Below the pieces are notes generated by a model. That model did not search any database, was not told where the DNA came from, and saw only the letters and a program-made list of their open reading frames with translations. This document shows, in pieces, positions 26,216-35,286 of a DNA stretch of 64,000 nt; the stretch's first letter is position 1, and each line of letters starts with the position of its first letter. This DNA comes from JBKCUI01 sp052161605. GTDB lineage: Bacteria > Planctomycetota > Planctomycetia > Pirellulales > Pirellulaceae. Made by a program: the position numbers and the translations under genes. The stretch is taken from assembly GCA_052161605.1 (NCBI GenBank), contig CP197409.1. One strand, written 5' to 3'.

Positions 26216-27253
26216 ATGTTTAGGCCTGAAGTTGTCTCGATGAGCCCTTATACACCGGGCGAGCAACCGCAGACCGGCAAAGCTATCAAGCTGAACACCA
26301 ACGAAAACCCTTACCCCCCTTCACCGAGGGTGGCAGAGGCGATTCTTTCCGCCACCGGGCGTCTAGAACGCTATCCCGATCCACTCGGAACTGCGTTTCG
26401 GATCGCTGCTGGACAGGTGCTGGGTGTGTCCCCTGAGATGATCCTGTGCGGCAACGGCAGCGATGATTGCTTGACGATATTAACCCGAGCTTTTGTTGGA
26501 GCCGGGCAAAAGATTCGCTTCCCCAGTCCGAGCTATGTTTTGTACCGTACGTTAGCAGAATTGCAGGGAGCTAGTTTCGAAGAAGTGCCACTGACTGCCG
26601 GTTTTCAACTGAGCTCAGAATTCTTCCGGCAGGACAAGGACTTGCGATTGGTCTACATTCCCAACCCAAATAGCCCGACCGGCACCCTGATCGGACACGA
26701 CCAGATTCTCGAGCTGGCGGACACCTTGCCTTGCCCGATTGTGGTCGATGAAGCCTATGTTGATTTCGCACCAGAGAGCGCCGTTTCCCTGATTAGCAAG
26801 AACCCAAAGATCATCGTCACCAGAACGCTGAGCAAGTCCTATGCTTTGGCTGGCTTGCGATTCGGCTATCTGATTGCGAACCAAGAAATCGTATCCATGC
26901 TTCGAAAAGTCAAAGATTCGTATAACACGGATATGCTTTCCCTATCGGGAGCAACCGCAGCCGTGTCGGACCAGGCTTGGCTTCAGGAAAACGTGCAGAA
27001 GGTACTAAACACGCGAGCACGAATGAGCAACGAATTGCGCTCGCTTGGGTTTTCTGTGATCGATTCTCACGCGAACTTCGTTTGGTGCACCCACGCGAAC
27101 CGCGAGGCAAAGCCTATCTATGAAGAGCTCAAGCGACGCGGAGTGTTAGTCCGTTACATGAACTACCCTGCGTGGATGGATGGATTGAGGATCAGCGTAG
27201 GGACCGATGAGCAAATTGATGCACTGTTGGTGTTGCTCAGAGATATCGTTTAG
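26216..27253 (+). CDS. hisC: Histidinol-phosphate aminotransferase
   Basis: 345 residues from ATG 26216 (MFRPEVVSMSPYTPGEQ); the frame is open 96 bp further up but the family begins here. Fold-type I PLP enzyme: KLNTNENPYPPSP substrate region, GNGSDDCLTIL for PLP phosphate binding, IPNPNSPTG with the Asn that binds the PLP ring oxygen, VVDEAYVDFA with the Asp-Ala-Tyr type motif, TRTLSKSYALAGLRFGY with the Schiff-base Lys, and a C-terminal LRISVGT with the Arg that binds the substrate carboxylate. It transfers the amino group from glutamate to imidazole acetol phosphate in histidine synthesis. Not with other his genes here. Confidence 0.93.
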   Translation: MFRPEVVSMSPYTPGEQPQTGKAIKLNTNENPYPPSPRVAEAILSATGRLERYPDPLGTAFRIAAGQVLGVSPEMILCGNGSDDCLTILTRAFVGAGQKIRFPSPSYVLYRTLAELQGASFEEVPLTAGFQLSSEFFRQDKDLRLVYIPNPNSPTGTLIGHDQILELADTLPCPIVVDEAYVDFAPESAVSLISKNPKIIVTRTLSKSYALAGLRFGYLIANQEIVSMLRKVKDSYNTDMLSLSGATAAVSDQAWLQENVQKVLNTRARMSNELRSLGFSVIDSHANFVWCTHANREAKPIYEELKRRGVLVRYMNYPAWMDGLRISVGTDEQIDALLVLLRDIV

Positions 27254-27326
27254 GGTGATATCGTTGGGAACTAAAGAACGCAGAGAAAACGTAGAGAACC
27301 AGTGGTGGTCGACACCGTGAACCGGT

Positions 27327-27494
27327 CTTCACCCTCCCAGCGAAGCGACCCGGAGGGTCGGCAATCGAGCCTTAAGCGAGATTGCCGGGGAGGGCAGGCC
27401 GCCGTCGATTTCGATCCGACCGATGCATCGCATCCCTCCCCAGCCACGCTTTTGCGGGCTGACCCTCCCCAAACGGCGTTTGGAGAGGGTGAAG
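27327..27494. repeat. Intergenic element bounded by inverted CTTCACCCTC arms
   Basis: CTTCACCCTCCC at 27327-27338 and its near inverse GGAGAGGGTGAAG at 27482-27494 enclose about 140 bp with several internal GGAGGG/CCCTCC pairs. It fills the 296-bp gap between hisC and pgi, which are convergent. No coding potential; likely a REP/MITE-type intergenic repeat. Confidence 0.45.
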
Positions 27495-27549
27495 TCGGTG
27501 GCGATCTCCGAGAATTGTCCGCAGGCACTGGATTATTTATCAGCTCGCT

Positions 27550-28992
27550 TTACTTGCGGCCGAGCAATCGGTTCATATTCTTCTTGTAGGATTCCACACC
27601 TGGCTGCCCGTAAGGATTGATGCCCATCAATCGACCCTCGACAACCGTGGCTAGCATCATCATTTGGAAAAGCTGCCCCATGTGCAACTCGTCCACGCAC
27701 GGAACGTGGAGATTCGTATAAGGTCGCCCGTCCTCTTGCAAGGCTTGGTTTGTCCCCTCGATGGCTGCTTTCATGACCTCCGGAAGAGTCTTTTCCGCAA
27801 TCTCATTGAGCGAGTCGGCATCGCTATCACGCGCGCCGATCGCAAGATGATCAAATCGATATTCGTCTACGATCACGTTGTTGAATACTTTGTCGCGGGC
27901 ACCTTGCTGATGCTGCTGGTGGCGGGAGTGCAAGTCTCGGGTGTTGACCGTTGTTAAAGGTGTGAAGCCGAGAAGGTCTTTGCCTAAACTCTCTGCTGAA
28001 AGCTGATCGTACCACAGTCCGAACGACTCCAACGCCTTGCTCCAGACGCTCATCACACGGATGGAAACATTACGCTTCATCTCGAGAAGATGGTTAACCG
28101 CGACATGTTGCAGAACGATGTTCTCGTTCGCTGCCGCTTTGGCAAAGTGATCGGTCATGGCCGCCGCACCTTGGAGCAACTCGATCACGTTCACACCTAG
28201 GAGTGCCGTTGGTACCAAACCAACTGCGGACAAGATGGAGAATCGTCCCCCCACTCCATCGGGAACCGGGTACATGTCGGTGACACCTAGCTCAGTCGCC
28301 ATCTTGTGGAGCTTGCCACCATCCCCCGTGACGGGAACCAGCAATTCAAGCAGCTTGTTGCGATCTCCTCCTGTAGACACCTCCAGGGCCGACAAGAATT
28401 GACGGAACGCTGCTGCCGTCTCGAGCGTCCCACCACTCTTGCTGATGACAACCAGGGCCCAGCGTTCGTCGATTGTGGTCGCAGGTTTATTCTTGTGTGC
28501 CCCGAGCAGATGCAAAAGGGCTTGCGAGGAATCGTTGTCAACGTTGTTCCCTTCGAAGTACATACGCGGCTTGCTGCCCCGATCGGCACGGTTCAGTTCG
28601 TTCCAATATGGTTGACAGCACGATTCCAGAATCGCCCGAGCCCCCATGTACGAGCCACCGATCCCGAGCACGACAACCCGATCAACCAGCGAGTGTATTT
28701 GGTTAGCTCGCTTAAAGAGTCTACCCAGCTCGCTTCCGGTTCGATCCGATTCGTACTCTTGCAAAAGCCGAGCTGGCATCATGACGAACCCCGCGTCCAG
28801 TGGTTCCATCGCTGCCGGGGTCGGGATCTTCTTAGCTAGCATTTCCAGCTCCGTCGACATCATCTCGTCGCGGATGGCAGCCAGCTTGGGCAGCAGTTCG
28901 TCGATCTCTTTTTGGTCGATACCATATTGGGGACCGAGAGCTCCGGTGTAGTCGAAGCGGAGTGGCTGAAGCGTGTTTTTTCGGAGTTTCAT
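27550..28992 (-). CDS. pgi: Glucose-6-phosphate isomerase
   Basis: 480 residues. Two SIS domains: VVLGIGGSYMGARAIL near residue 107 (phosphate-binding loop), VVISKSGGTLETAAAFRQFL near 183, and VGGRFSILSAVGLVP. Catalytic Glu region appears in HSRHQQHQQGARDKVFNNV and the C-terminal ANPYGQPGVE-like NPYGQPGVESYK supplies the catalytic Lys. Interconverts glucose 6-phosphate and fructose 6-phosphate in the cytoplasm for glycolysis and sugar-nucleotide supply. Length lies near the shorter bacterial PGI class. Starts with ATG; divergent from the DUF1571 gene. Confidence 0.95.
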   Translation of the reverse strand: MKLRKNTLQPLRFDYTGALGPQYGIDQKEIDELLPKLAAIRDEMMSTELEMLAKKIPTPAAMEPLDAGFVMMPARLLQEYESDRTGSELGRLFKRANQIHSLVDRVVVLGIGGSYMGARAILESCCQPYWNELNRADRGSKPRMYFEGNNVDNDSSQALLHLLGAHKNKPATTIDERWALVVISKSGGTLETAAAFRQFLSALEVSTGGDRNKLLELLVPVTGDGGKLHKMATELGVTDMYPVPDGVGGRFSILSAVGLVPTALLGVNVIELLQGAAAMTDHFAKAAANENIVLQHVAVNHLLEMKRNVSIRVMSVWSKALESFGLWYDQLSAESLGKDLLGFTPLTTVNTRDLHSRHQQHQQGARDKVFNNVIVDEYRFDHLAIGARDSDADSLNEIAEKTLPEVMKAAIEGTNQALQEDGRPYTNLHVPCVDELHMGQLFQMMMLATVVEGRLMGINPYGQPGVESYKKNMNRLLGRK

Positions 28993-29288
28993 CGCAGAAC
29001 CTAAGCTACTGAGAGATTGATGACTGGTTTAGTAGACTGAATTGGTATTCGTAGGATACCAATTGCCAGCAAATTGGAACATCCGTTTTTGATATAGACC
29101 GCAGGCTCGCAATATGCCTAGGATCCATCAGATTTCGGTTATAGCAACGCGCACGACACAATTCCGATGGTACCGTTTGTAAGGAGACAAGAGATTTGCC
29201 TTCACAGAACCGATCTCGAGGCTCGATACCATGGATAAGGTTTGGGACCAGGATCCAGCCAGATACGTAATGGAGTACTAAGTTAAAA
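28993..29288. other. Divergent promoter region between pgi and DUF1571 gene
   Basis: About 300 bp without coding signal. It must hold both promoters. No repeat or strong hairpin seen. Confidence 0.4.
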
Positions 29289-30179
29289 ATGCGAACAATG
29301 AATCAATGGCTGCGTCGGGCCGTGCTAACTACGGGTGTCGTTGGAATCTTCACCCCCTACGCTGTCTGCCAAGAAAACGGGTCCAAGCTTACCCAACCGG
29401 TAATGAGGGTTTCCAAGAACGAGGTGGTTGCTCCCGGCGCCGCTGCTGTTCCACATCCTCTCGACCCAGCGATCAATCTGGCTCATCAATCCATCGAGAC
29501 GATCCAAACCGGGTTGAACGACTACACCGGAATTCTGGTCAAGCGGGAGCGGATCGGTACGACTCTGGGCGAGAACGAGTTCATGTACTTGAAAGTTCGT
29601 AACCGCAAATCGGATAACGGTCAGATCGTTGTACCGTTCAGCGTTTACCTAGCATTCCTCAAACCAGCCGCATCGAAGGGCCGCGAAGTCATCTACGTTG
29701 AGAACCGTAACAACGGTAATCTCATCGCTCACGAAGGTGGCATGAAGCGAGTACTAGGGACTCACGAACTGAGCCCAACCGGCACCCTGGCAATGGCCGG
29801 GCAACGTTATCCTCTGACCGATATCGGTATCGAAAACTTGGTTGTCAAGTTGATCGAGCGAGGCGAACGTGACAAAAAGAATGGCATGTGCAAAGTGGAA
29901 TTGATTCCAGGTGCCACGGTCAGCAAGCGAGCTTGCTCGATCATTCAAGTGACCCACCCTGTCAAACAACCACACTTTGATTTCCACATCGCTCAAATCT
30001 TCATGGACGATGAGCTCAAGATTCCTGTCCGGTACGCGGCTTACGATTGGCCCAAGCGAGATGGCGATGATCTGGAAGTGATCGAGGAGTACACCTATCA
30101 GGATCTCAAGTTCAACGTCGGGCTGACCGATGCCGACTTTGATCCGAACAACAAGGATTACAACTTCCACAAGCGATAA
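29289..30179 (+). CDS. DUF1571 exported protein
   Basis: 296 residues. Signal peptide (cleavage likely after YAVCQE near residue 29). The DUF1571 body runs from about 60 to the end: HQSIETIQTGLNDYTGILVKRE at the start, then VYLAFLKPAASKGREVIYVE, the GGMKRVLGTHELSPTGTLAM stretch and the closing EEYTYQDLKFNVGLTDADFD. The family is almost limited to planctomycetes and has a LolA-like beta architecture; no activity is known. Followed by a strong terminator. Confidence 0.88.
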   Translation: MRTMNQWLRRAVLTTGVVGIFTPYAVCQENGSKLTQPVMRVSKNEVVAPGAAAVPHPLDPAINLAHQSIETIQTGLNDYTGILVKRERIGTTLGENEFMYLKVRNRKSDNGQIVVPFSVYLAFLKPAASKGREVIYVENRNNGNLIAHEGGMKRVLGTHELSPTGTLAMAGQRYPLTDIGIENLVVKLIERGERDKKNGMCKVELIPGATVSKRACSIIQVTHPVKQPHFDFHIAQIFMDDELKIPVRYAAYDWPKRDGDDLEVIEEYTYQDLKFNVGLTDADFDPNNKDYNFHKR

Positions 30180-30212
30180 GAATTGATCGCAGTAACAAAT
30201 TACGAAAAGCGG

Positions 30213-30253
30213 GAGCAAGGGAGGGACGCAGAATCTCTCCCTTGCTCTTTTTT
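30213..30253 (+). terminator. Rho-independent terminator
   Basis: Perfect 11-bp stem GAGCAAGGGAG / CTCCCTTGCTC with a 13-nt loop, followed by TTTTTTATTT. It ends the DUF1571 transcript and lies in the gap before the convergent TspO gene. Confidence 0.9.
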
Positions 30254-30279
30254 ATTTCGCAATCTTTGTAATCGAACGA

Positions 30280-30687
30280 CTACTTTCCCCAGTTCCAAAT
30301 CGTGATGGTCCATTGCAATACGCTCGCGATGGAGACCCAAACAAGATAGGGAACTTGTGCAATCGCAATCCATTTCGAATGCGACCAGATTGCGACCATG
30401 CTCCAAACAATGGTCACCCAGACGATCACGATATCGATCGATGCCAACGGAAGATTTCTCAAACCGAACTGAATCGGCGTGAAGATCAAATTGGCGACCA
30501 AGTTCAGGATGAACGGCAACGCGACCATCCAACTCAGTTTACCCCGTATGGCTTGTACGATCACATAAACAAAGGTGAGCAGAATCACCGGATAGAGAAT
30601 CTGCCATATCAGGCCGATCGTACTCGGCTGTGGTGTCCAACTCGGCTTGTCTAGCGAGTTATACCAATCGACCCATGGAACTTCCAT
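30280..30687 (-). CDS. TspO/MBR family membrane protein
   Basis: About 135 residues with five helices. W-x-x-LDKPSWTPQPSTIGLIWQILY is the family's first loop (P-W-x-P then W), and NLVANLIFTPIQFGLRNLPLA matches the N-x-x-W/F-x-P-x-F-F core. TspO proteins bind porphyrins and other hydrophobic ligands and act in stress or pigment regulation. ATG 30687 (MEVPWVDWYN) is chosen over the upstream ATG at 30738 because the family starts close to helix 1. Confidence 0.85.
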   Translation of the reverse strand: MEVPWVDWYNSLDKPSWTPQPSTIGLIWQILYPVILLTFVYVIVQAIRGKLSWMVALPFILNLVANLIFTPIQFGLRNLPLASIDIVIVWVTIVWSMVAIWSHSKWIAIAQVPYLVWVSIASVLQWTITIWNWGK

Positions 30688-30759
30688 TTGTGGTGGCTTT
30701 CTAAGATGAAGTGCATTTCGCCGCGATTCGTGAAACACGCAGTCCTGTCAACTTAATCT

Positions 30760-30830
30760 GATGGGACACCCACTGTCGAGGGGAAACGAGATTCGTATGG
30801 CTTCACCATGCCCCGGTTGTCTCGGCAGCA
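30760..30830 (-). pseudogene. Fragment matching the 3' end of the kinase gene
   Basis: The reverse strand reads RDNRGMVKPYESRFPSTVG, close to the C-terminus of the kinase at 56576 (RDNRVMVEPYESRFPSTEG). Only the last ~23 codons remain. It suggests a lost kinase paralogue or a copied 3' end. Confidence 0.6.
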
Positions 30831-30846
30831 AATTTGGCTCCGTCCA

Positions 30847-30958
30847 TTTTGTCTAGCCCGTATTGTCTAGCCCGTATTGTCTGGCCCGTATTGTCTGGCC
30901 CGTATTGTCTGGCCCGTATTGTCTGGCCCGTATTGTCTGGCCCGTATTGTCTGGCCCG
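30847..30958. repeat. Minisatellite, eight 14-bp units
   Basis: Eight tandem copies of TATTGTCTGGCCCG (the first two have CTAG for CTGG; the first starts TTTT). Units are otherwise identical, so copy number is probably unstable. The period is not a multiple of three. It sits between the kinase fragment and the DUF1559 gene. The next 200 bp (to 31178) has no supported gene, though GGAAAAGTTGCAT near 31070 recalls the core of the dispersed repeat found at 37-54 kb. Confidence 0.9.
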
Positions 30959-31178
30959 TAGGGAGCAATACGTGGGGGCACGGAGCAAACTGGTAAGCTT
31001 GAAAAGCGATTGGGAAAGCTTTTTTTCGAGAAATGCAAAAATCTCGAAAATTTGTTGTCCACTTCGCCAGGAAAAGTTGCATACAACATTATCGGGATCG
31101 GAGTTTGTCCTTTTTTGTTGCCCATTGCCTACTTTTGATCTGCCACACTCGAGATGGCGTGTTTTTTCTAGCCTCACC

Positions 31179-32147
31179 ATGCATGCCTTATATTTCCCTC
31201 GAAGCAGAGTCTCGCTACCCAGTCGTGAGCGTATCAATTACGGCTTTACCTTAGTGGAATTGTTGGTGGTCATTGCGATTATCGGCGTTCTCGTTGGCCT
31301 ATTGCTGCCAGCCGTACAGATGGCGAGGGAAGCTGCCAGGAGGATCTCGTGCGCGAACAATCTAAAGCAAATTGGACTAGCTTTGCACACTTACGAGGGG
31401 AGCTTTCGCATGCTACCGATTAGCATTGGCCCCTGGGCAGACGGTCGACCGACTCGCCAGCGCAACGGGAAAGGCTGGATCGTTAGCATATTGCCCCAAC
31501 TCGAGCAATCTGCCATCTACGAACAGCTCAGTGTAGGATTTAATGGGGACTTCTTCTCCGGTCAGGGGATGTTCGATCCACGTTTGAGAACAACACTTCA
31601 GTTAATCCCCAGCTCGTTACGCTGTCCGTCCGATTCCTCGGCCAGCGAGCTTACCACACGACAGCCGGAGTTCTTGGGAATTCCCGTCGGCGTCACCAGC
31701 TACCAAGGCGTTCTCGGCGATATCCAACTAGGTGGCACCAGGAGTCGACATATTGGCACGTTGCCAGATGTCCATAACCTGGCGAACTGCAATGGACTGT
31801 TTTTTCGATTGAGCTATCAGAATCCGCAACGGTTCGCAGCGGTGACAGACGGGCTTAGTCACACGTTTATGGTAGGAGAAGGGGTCCCTGCTCACAATAG
31901 TCGCTCAATGGCTTACTATGCAAACGGAGATTGGGCGTCGTGCCATGCACCCCCCAATTACTTTCCGAAACCGGCGACCCCGGATGTGTGGGAGGATGTA
32001 CAGGGGTTCAGAAGCCGACACCCAGGCGGAGTACATTTTGTCATGGCAGATGGTTCGGTGAAATTCATATCGGAAAACATCGAGCACCGCATCTATCGCG
32101 GTCAGGCGACCAAGGCGGGCCATGAAATTATCATCTCTCAAGACTAA
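31179..32147 (+). CDS. DUF1559 prepilin-like protein
   Basis: 322 residues from ATG 31179 (MHALYFPRSRV...). After an unusually long basic leader comes YGFTLVELLVVIAIIGVLVG with the pilin-type Glu, then AREAARRISCANNLKQIGLAL. The C-terminal HPGGVHFVMADGSVKF box is typical. The frame stays open back to 30834 through the minisatellite, which is not credible coding sequence. The stop is overlapped by the start of the GT2 gene, the same pairing of DUF1559 with GT2 as at 2548-4367. Confidence 0.9.
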   Translation: MHALYFPRSRVSLPSRERINYGFTLVELLVVIAIIGVLVGLLLPAVQMAREAARRISCANNLKQIGLALHTYEGSFRMLPISIGPWADGRPTRQRNGKGWIVSILPQLEQSAIYEQLSVGFNGDFFSGQGMFDPRLRTTLQLIPSSLRCPSDSSASELTTRQPEFLGIPVGVTSYQGVLGDIQLGGTRSRHIGTLPDVHNLANCNGLFFRLSYQNPQRFAAVTDGLSHTFMVGEGVPAHNSRSMAYYANGDWASCHAPPNYFPKPATPDVWEDVQGFRSRHPGGVHFVMADGSVKFISENIEHRIYRGQATKAGHEIIISQD

Positions 32148-33156
32148 GGGGTCCTTGACGCCCCCCGTCAATATAAGCGTGCCCCCCAGCGCCTCCAGTC
32201 CCGAGCTCATGAGCCCCACAACCTTAAGTGTTGTGATTCCATGCTATAACGAAGCGGATTGCATTATTGGTACACTGGAGGAACTCTGGGCGAAGTTACA
32301 GGTGGTGCAATCGGTCGTACCATTCCAATATGAAGTGATTCTGGTGGATGACGGTAGCACAGATGAAACATGGCAACTCATTCAACAAGCGTGCGCCATT
32401 AGAGTTTGTATCAAGGGAATTCGGCTGCGAGGTAACACGGGGCAACAAGCTGCCCTATTATGCGGCTACACACACGCACTTGGTGATTGGGTTCTAACGC
32501 TAGACGCAGACCTCCAGGATCCACCAGAGGTATTAACCGAGATGTTTCGTGCAACACGTGACGGAGCCCAAATCGTCATCGGACGAAGACGATCGCGTAA
32601 CGTGGATACTTGGTTAAAGCGATTAACAGCATTTGGATTTTATCGGAGCATGCGACTTCTCGGCATCAATGAAGAAACCATGCAAGCTGGAGATTTTCGG
32701 CTGATGTCTCGGATGGCTGTGCTGGATTTGGTGAGAACTTCGAACCAGCCCCTCTTTCATCGATTCAAGGTTTTTGAGTTAGGGTATCCCATCGTAGCTG
32801 TAGAGTATGATAGGCGAGCTCGCACGGCGGGAGAGACGAAGTACTCCTATCGTAAAATGATCGCTTTGAGTCTTCAAGCTGCCTGGAGTCAGCCACGGAC
32901 GCGCCGTCGAATGGGGCGTTTATGCCTCCTTTCGCAAACGCTATTCAGCATTTTGTTCGTCGTCACATTTTGCTTAGACTGGGATATCCGCACTTGGGTT
33001 GTACTAGGAAGTTTGCAACTTATGACGCTAGCGTTGTTTTTAATCCCGTCGGTTTGCTTTATGTGGGAGCGACTAGAGAATGCGCCGTGCTTTCATGTGG
33101 CCGAGCGATGTCAAAGCCCAGATAGGGATCGCAATGAAAAGGAAACGGTGGAGTGA
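32122..33156 (+). CDS. GT2 polyprenyl-phosphate glycosyltransferase with membrane tail
   Basis: 344 residues, overlapping the DUF1559 gene by 26 bp; ATG 32209 (MSPTTLSVVIPCYNE) is an alternative. GT-A fold: VVIPCYNEADCIIG, VILVDDGSTDETW, LTLDADLQDPPEVL (metal site) and QAGDFRLMSRMAV, then two C-terminal helices (about 268-315). This is the DPM1/GtrB plan: loading a sugar from a nucleotide donor onto undecaprenyl phosphate. It is followed by a PIG-V-like GT-C with a 4-bp overlap, so the pair may form a donor-plus-transferase unit. Confidence 0.88.
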   Translation: MKLSSLKTKGSLTPPVNISVPPSASSPELMSPTTLSVVIPCYNEADCIIGTLEELWAKLQVVQSVVPFQYEVILVDDGSTDETWQLIQQACAIRVCIKGIRLRGNTGQQAALLCGYTHALGDWVLTLDADLQDPPEVLTEMFRATRDGAQIVIGRRRSRNVDTWLKRLTAFGFYRSMRLLGINEETMQAGDFRLMSRMAVLDLVRTSNQPLFHRFKVFELGYPIVAVEYDRRARTAGETKYSYRKMIALSLQAAWSQPRTRRRMGRLCLLSQTLFSILFVVTFCLDWDIRTWVVLGSLQLMTLALFLIPSVCFMWERLENAPCFHVAERCQSPDRDRNEKETVE

Positions 33157-34385
33157 AACTTTCCGAACTTGTGAGTTCCAATCGCTATTACCTAGGTGAG
33201 TGGTTGCTCCCCTTTATGGTGTTCGCATGGTCGGGCATGCTCGTTTTTACAGCCATCGATTTTTCGATGTCAGTCGTTACCCTTTGCACCGCGCATCCAG
33301 ATCACCTCAGTCGAGTCGATCTGCCATCCGCTATGGCTGCTTGGGATGGCCGCTGGCAAGTCGATATCATACGTCATGGGTATCAGAAAAAGATCAACTG
33401 GCAAGATTTAAATCCCGCCGCTTTCCCGCCACTCTATCCTTTGATTAGCAGCGTCTTATGCAAGTTTGGGTTGCGAGAAGAGACCGCCCTTTTGTTGGTT
33501 TCTAACATTTCTTTCTTAGGATTTTTAGCTGTTTTTTATTGCTACTGTCGAGAGCGTGGCGCCACGAAACGCTGGGCAACGATCGGCATCGCATGTGTGG
33601 CATTTTCGCCATTCAGCTACTTCTTTCGCATGGCTTACACCGAGTCTCTGTTTTGTCTCTTGGCCGCGTGCTTGCTCCTAGGGGTACAGCAACGTTGGAA
33701 TCCATGGGTGTTGACGGCAATTGTTGCATGTGCTGGTGCGACTCGGGTCGTCGGGGTAACGCTGATTCCTTTGTTGGGGATTTCAACGTTTCTTTACTAT
33801 GCTGGGCATCGTTTCCGGTATTTAACGACGGGTGTCATTAGTTTGATGGGCTGTGTGGGCTTTGTTGCTTTTATGGTGCATTTGCATTTTATGCAAGGCA
33901 ACGCCTTGGCCATGTTTGAAGCACAAAGAGGATGGACTATACGAACAGAAGATTCTTTCTTAGAGCAGATTATACATGCGGTATCGGGACAGCCGTTATG
34001 GGACGCTTATCAGAGCGATTGCCGATGCTACTGGGGGAATAGTCCGCCGAGAGATTTACCGCTGTTCAACATGCAGTTTTGGAATCCCATCGTTCTCGTG
34101 TCATGTGGCGGTTTGATGGTGATGGGGTGGCGGTTTGGCGTGCTGAGATGGTTCGAGCTACTGTACTGTTTCGTCGTGATTGGCGTTCCATACTTCACGC
34201 AAGGCTATAGGATTTGCTTACATTCTCAGTCACGGTATGCGTTGGCCGCTTTCCCGTTGGCTTTGGTTGTGATCTGGAGTTTAAGACGATTTGACCAGTC
34301 GGCGGTTTGGATACTATTGACGTTGAATGCGATATTACTTTTTGGCAACACGGCGATGTTTATCGGTTGGTATTTCAACTACTAA
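33153..34385 (+). CDS. PIG-V/Gpi18-like membrane mannosyltransferase
   Basis: 410 residues with about ten helices. AMAAWDGRWQVDIIRHGY followed by NPAAFPPLYPLI is the hallmark of PIG-V-like GT-C enzymes (W-D-x-x-x-Y, then A-F-F-P-L-Y-P). In eukaryotes the family adds the second mannose to GPI; bacterial members are taken to use polyprenyl-phosphate mannose on extracellular acceptors. The GTG start overlaps the GT2 stop (GTGA). Confidence 0.85.
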   Translation: MKLSELVSSNRYYLGEWLLPFMVFAWSGMLVFTAIDFSMSVVTLCTAHPDHLSRVDLPSAMAAWDGRWQVDIIRHGYQKKINWQDLNPAAFPPLYPLISSVLCKFGLREETALLLVSNISFLGFLAVFYCYCRERGATKRWATIGIACVAFSPFSYFFRMAYTESLFCLLAACLLLGVQQRWNPWVLTAIVACAGATRVVGVTLIPLLGISTFLYYAGHRFRYLTTGVISLMGCVGFVAFMVHLHFMQGNALAMFEAQRGWTIRTEDSFLEQIIHAVSGQPLWDAYQSDCRCYWGNSPPRDLPLFNMQFWNPIVLVSCGGLMVMGWRFGVLRWFELLYCFVVIGVPYFTQGYRICLHSQSRYALAAFPLALVVIWSLRRFDQSAVWILLTLNAILLFGNTAMFIGWYFNY

Positions 34386-34426
34386 GCCGTAAAAATGCCT
34401 CGCCGAGTCGGAAGCTGGGCGACCGT

Positions 34427-35212
34427 CTATTTCCTCACCGTGGGTAGAGTCATGGCTTTGCTCATCCTTTGCGATTCAGAACGTACGCCCACTAGGGAAT
34501 GAGACACAATCCTTCCATCAACTTTTCCGCCTGGCTTCCAGCGTCTCCATTTCCAAAGCGTGTGAAGAGCTTTCGGGCCGTGCATTGCTGTCAGTTTTTT
34601 GCCCTCTTTTGAGGATCGTGGATGATACTCAATTGGAATCTGCTGAATCTGTATTCCGGACTTCATCAGTTTAGCAGTGATTTCCACGCAACCTTCGAAC
34701 CCTGTCGATTGCAAATTAAATGATGTCATCAATTGTCTCGGCAGTAGTTTATAACAAGTCGCGTGGTCTCTCACGAATCGGCGATATACGATCCAAAACG
34801 CGATGTCGATGAACAATACACCAGACGCAAAAAGCCAGCGGGATGGTTTGTTCCAGTAACTCGGACGTCGTCCATAAACAACCGATGCTGAGTCCTCTGC
34901 TGCTGCCAATAGTCGAACGATATCCTCTGGTTCGTATTCCAAATCGGCATCCTGGAACAAAACCCAATTTCCAACTGCCGCGTCCAGCCCACTGCGAACC
35001 GCCGCCGTCTTGCCTCCGTTCTGCTCTCGCAGAATGAATTCGAACTTCATCCGGTTCGCTGCATCTTGGAGGATCCCACGAGTTCCATCCGTGGAACCGT
35101 CGTCGACCACGATGATCTGCCAATCAGGTTGTCGAACTTGCATGAGTCGTTCAAGGAGCAAGCAAATGGTCCGCTCCTCGTTGAAGGCAGGTACAATGAC
35201 TGAAAGCTTCAT
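34427..35212 (-). CDS. GT2 glycosyltransferase
   Basis: 261 residues: LSVIVPAFNEERTICLLLE, IIVVDDGSTDGTRGIL, QNGGKTAAVRSGLDAA and LFQDADLEYEPED with the DxD site, ending without membrane helices. Similar in size to the GT2 at 3561, which also lacks a membrane tail. It lies 74 bp downstream of an ECF sigma gene, repeating the order seen at 3.5-5 kb. Likely a lipid-phosphate sugar synthase or a surface glycan enzyme. Confidence 0.87.
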   Translation of the reverse strand: MKLSVIVPAFNEERTICLLLERLMQVRQPDWQIIVVDDGSTDGTRGILQDAANRMKFEFILREQNGGKTAAVRSGLDAAVGNWVLFQDADLEYEPEDIVRLLAAAEDSASVVYGRRPSYWNKPSRWLFASGVLFIDIAFWIVYRRFVRDHATCYKLLPRQLMTSFNLQSTGFEGCVEITAKLMKSGIQIQQIPIEYHPRSSKEGKKLTAMHGPKALHTLWKWRRWKPGGKVDGRIVSHSLVGVRSESQRMSKAMTLPTVRK

Positions 35213-35286
35213 TTTTGTTCTCCGTCTTGCGACTCCAAACTATCAGAATGGGCACGGAACTGACCGTCGATACGCACCGCTATAGA

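Noticed and set aside
27271..27589. Frames of 85-95 codons between hisC and pgi
   Set aside because: They lie in an inverted-repeat element on both strands and are low-complexity Pro/Arg/Ser sequence.
30847..30958. Tandem repeats as a CRISPR array
   Set aside because: Units are contiguous 14-mers with no spacers and no cas genes nearby.
30834..31178. N-terminal extension of the DUF1559 reading frame through the tandem repeat
   Set aside because: The extension is translated minisatellite and lacks any family resemblance; the pilin-like leader starts well at ATG 31179.
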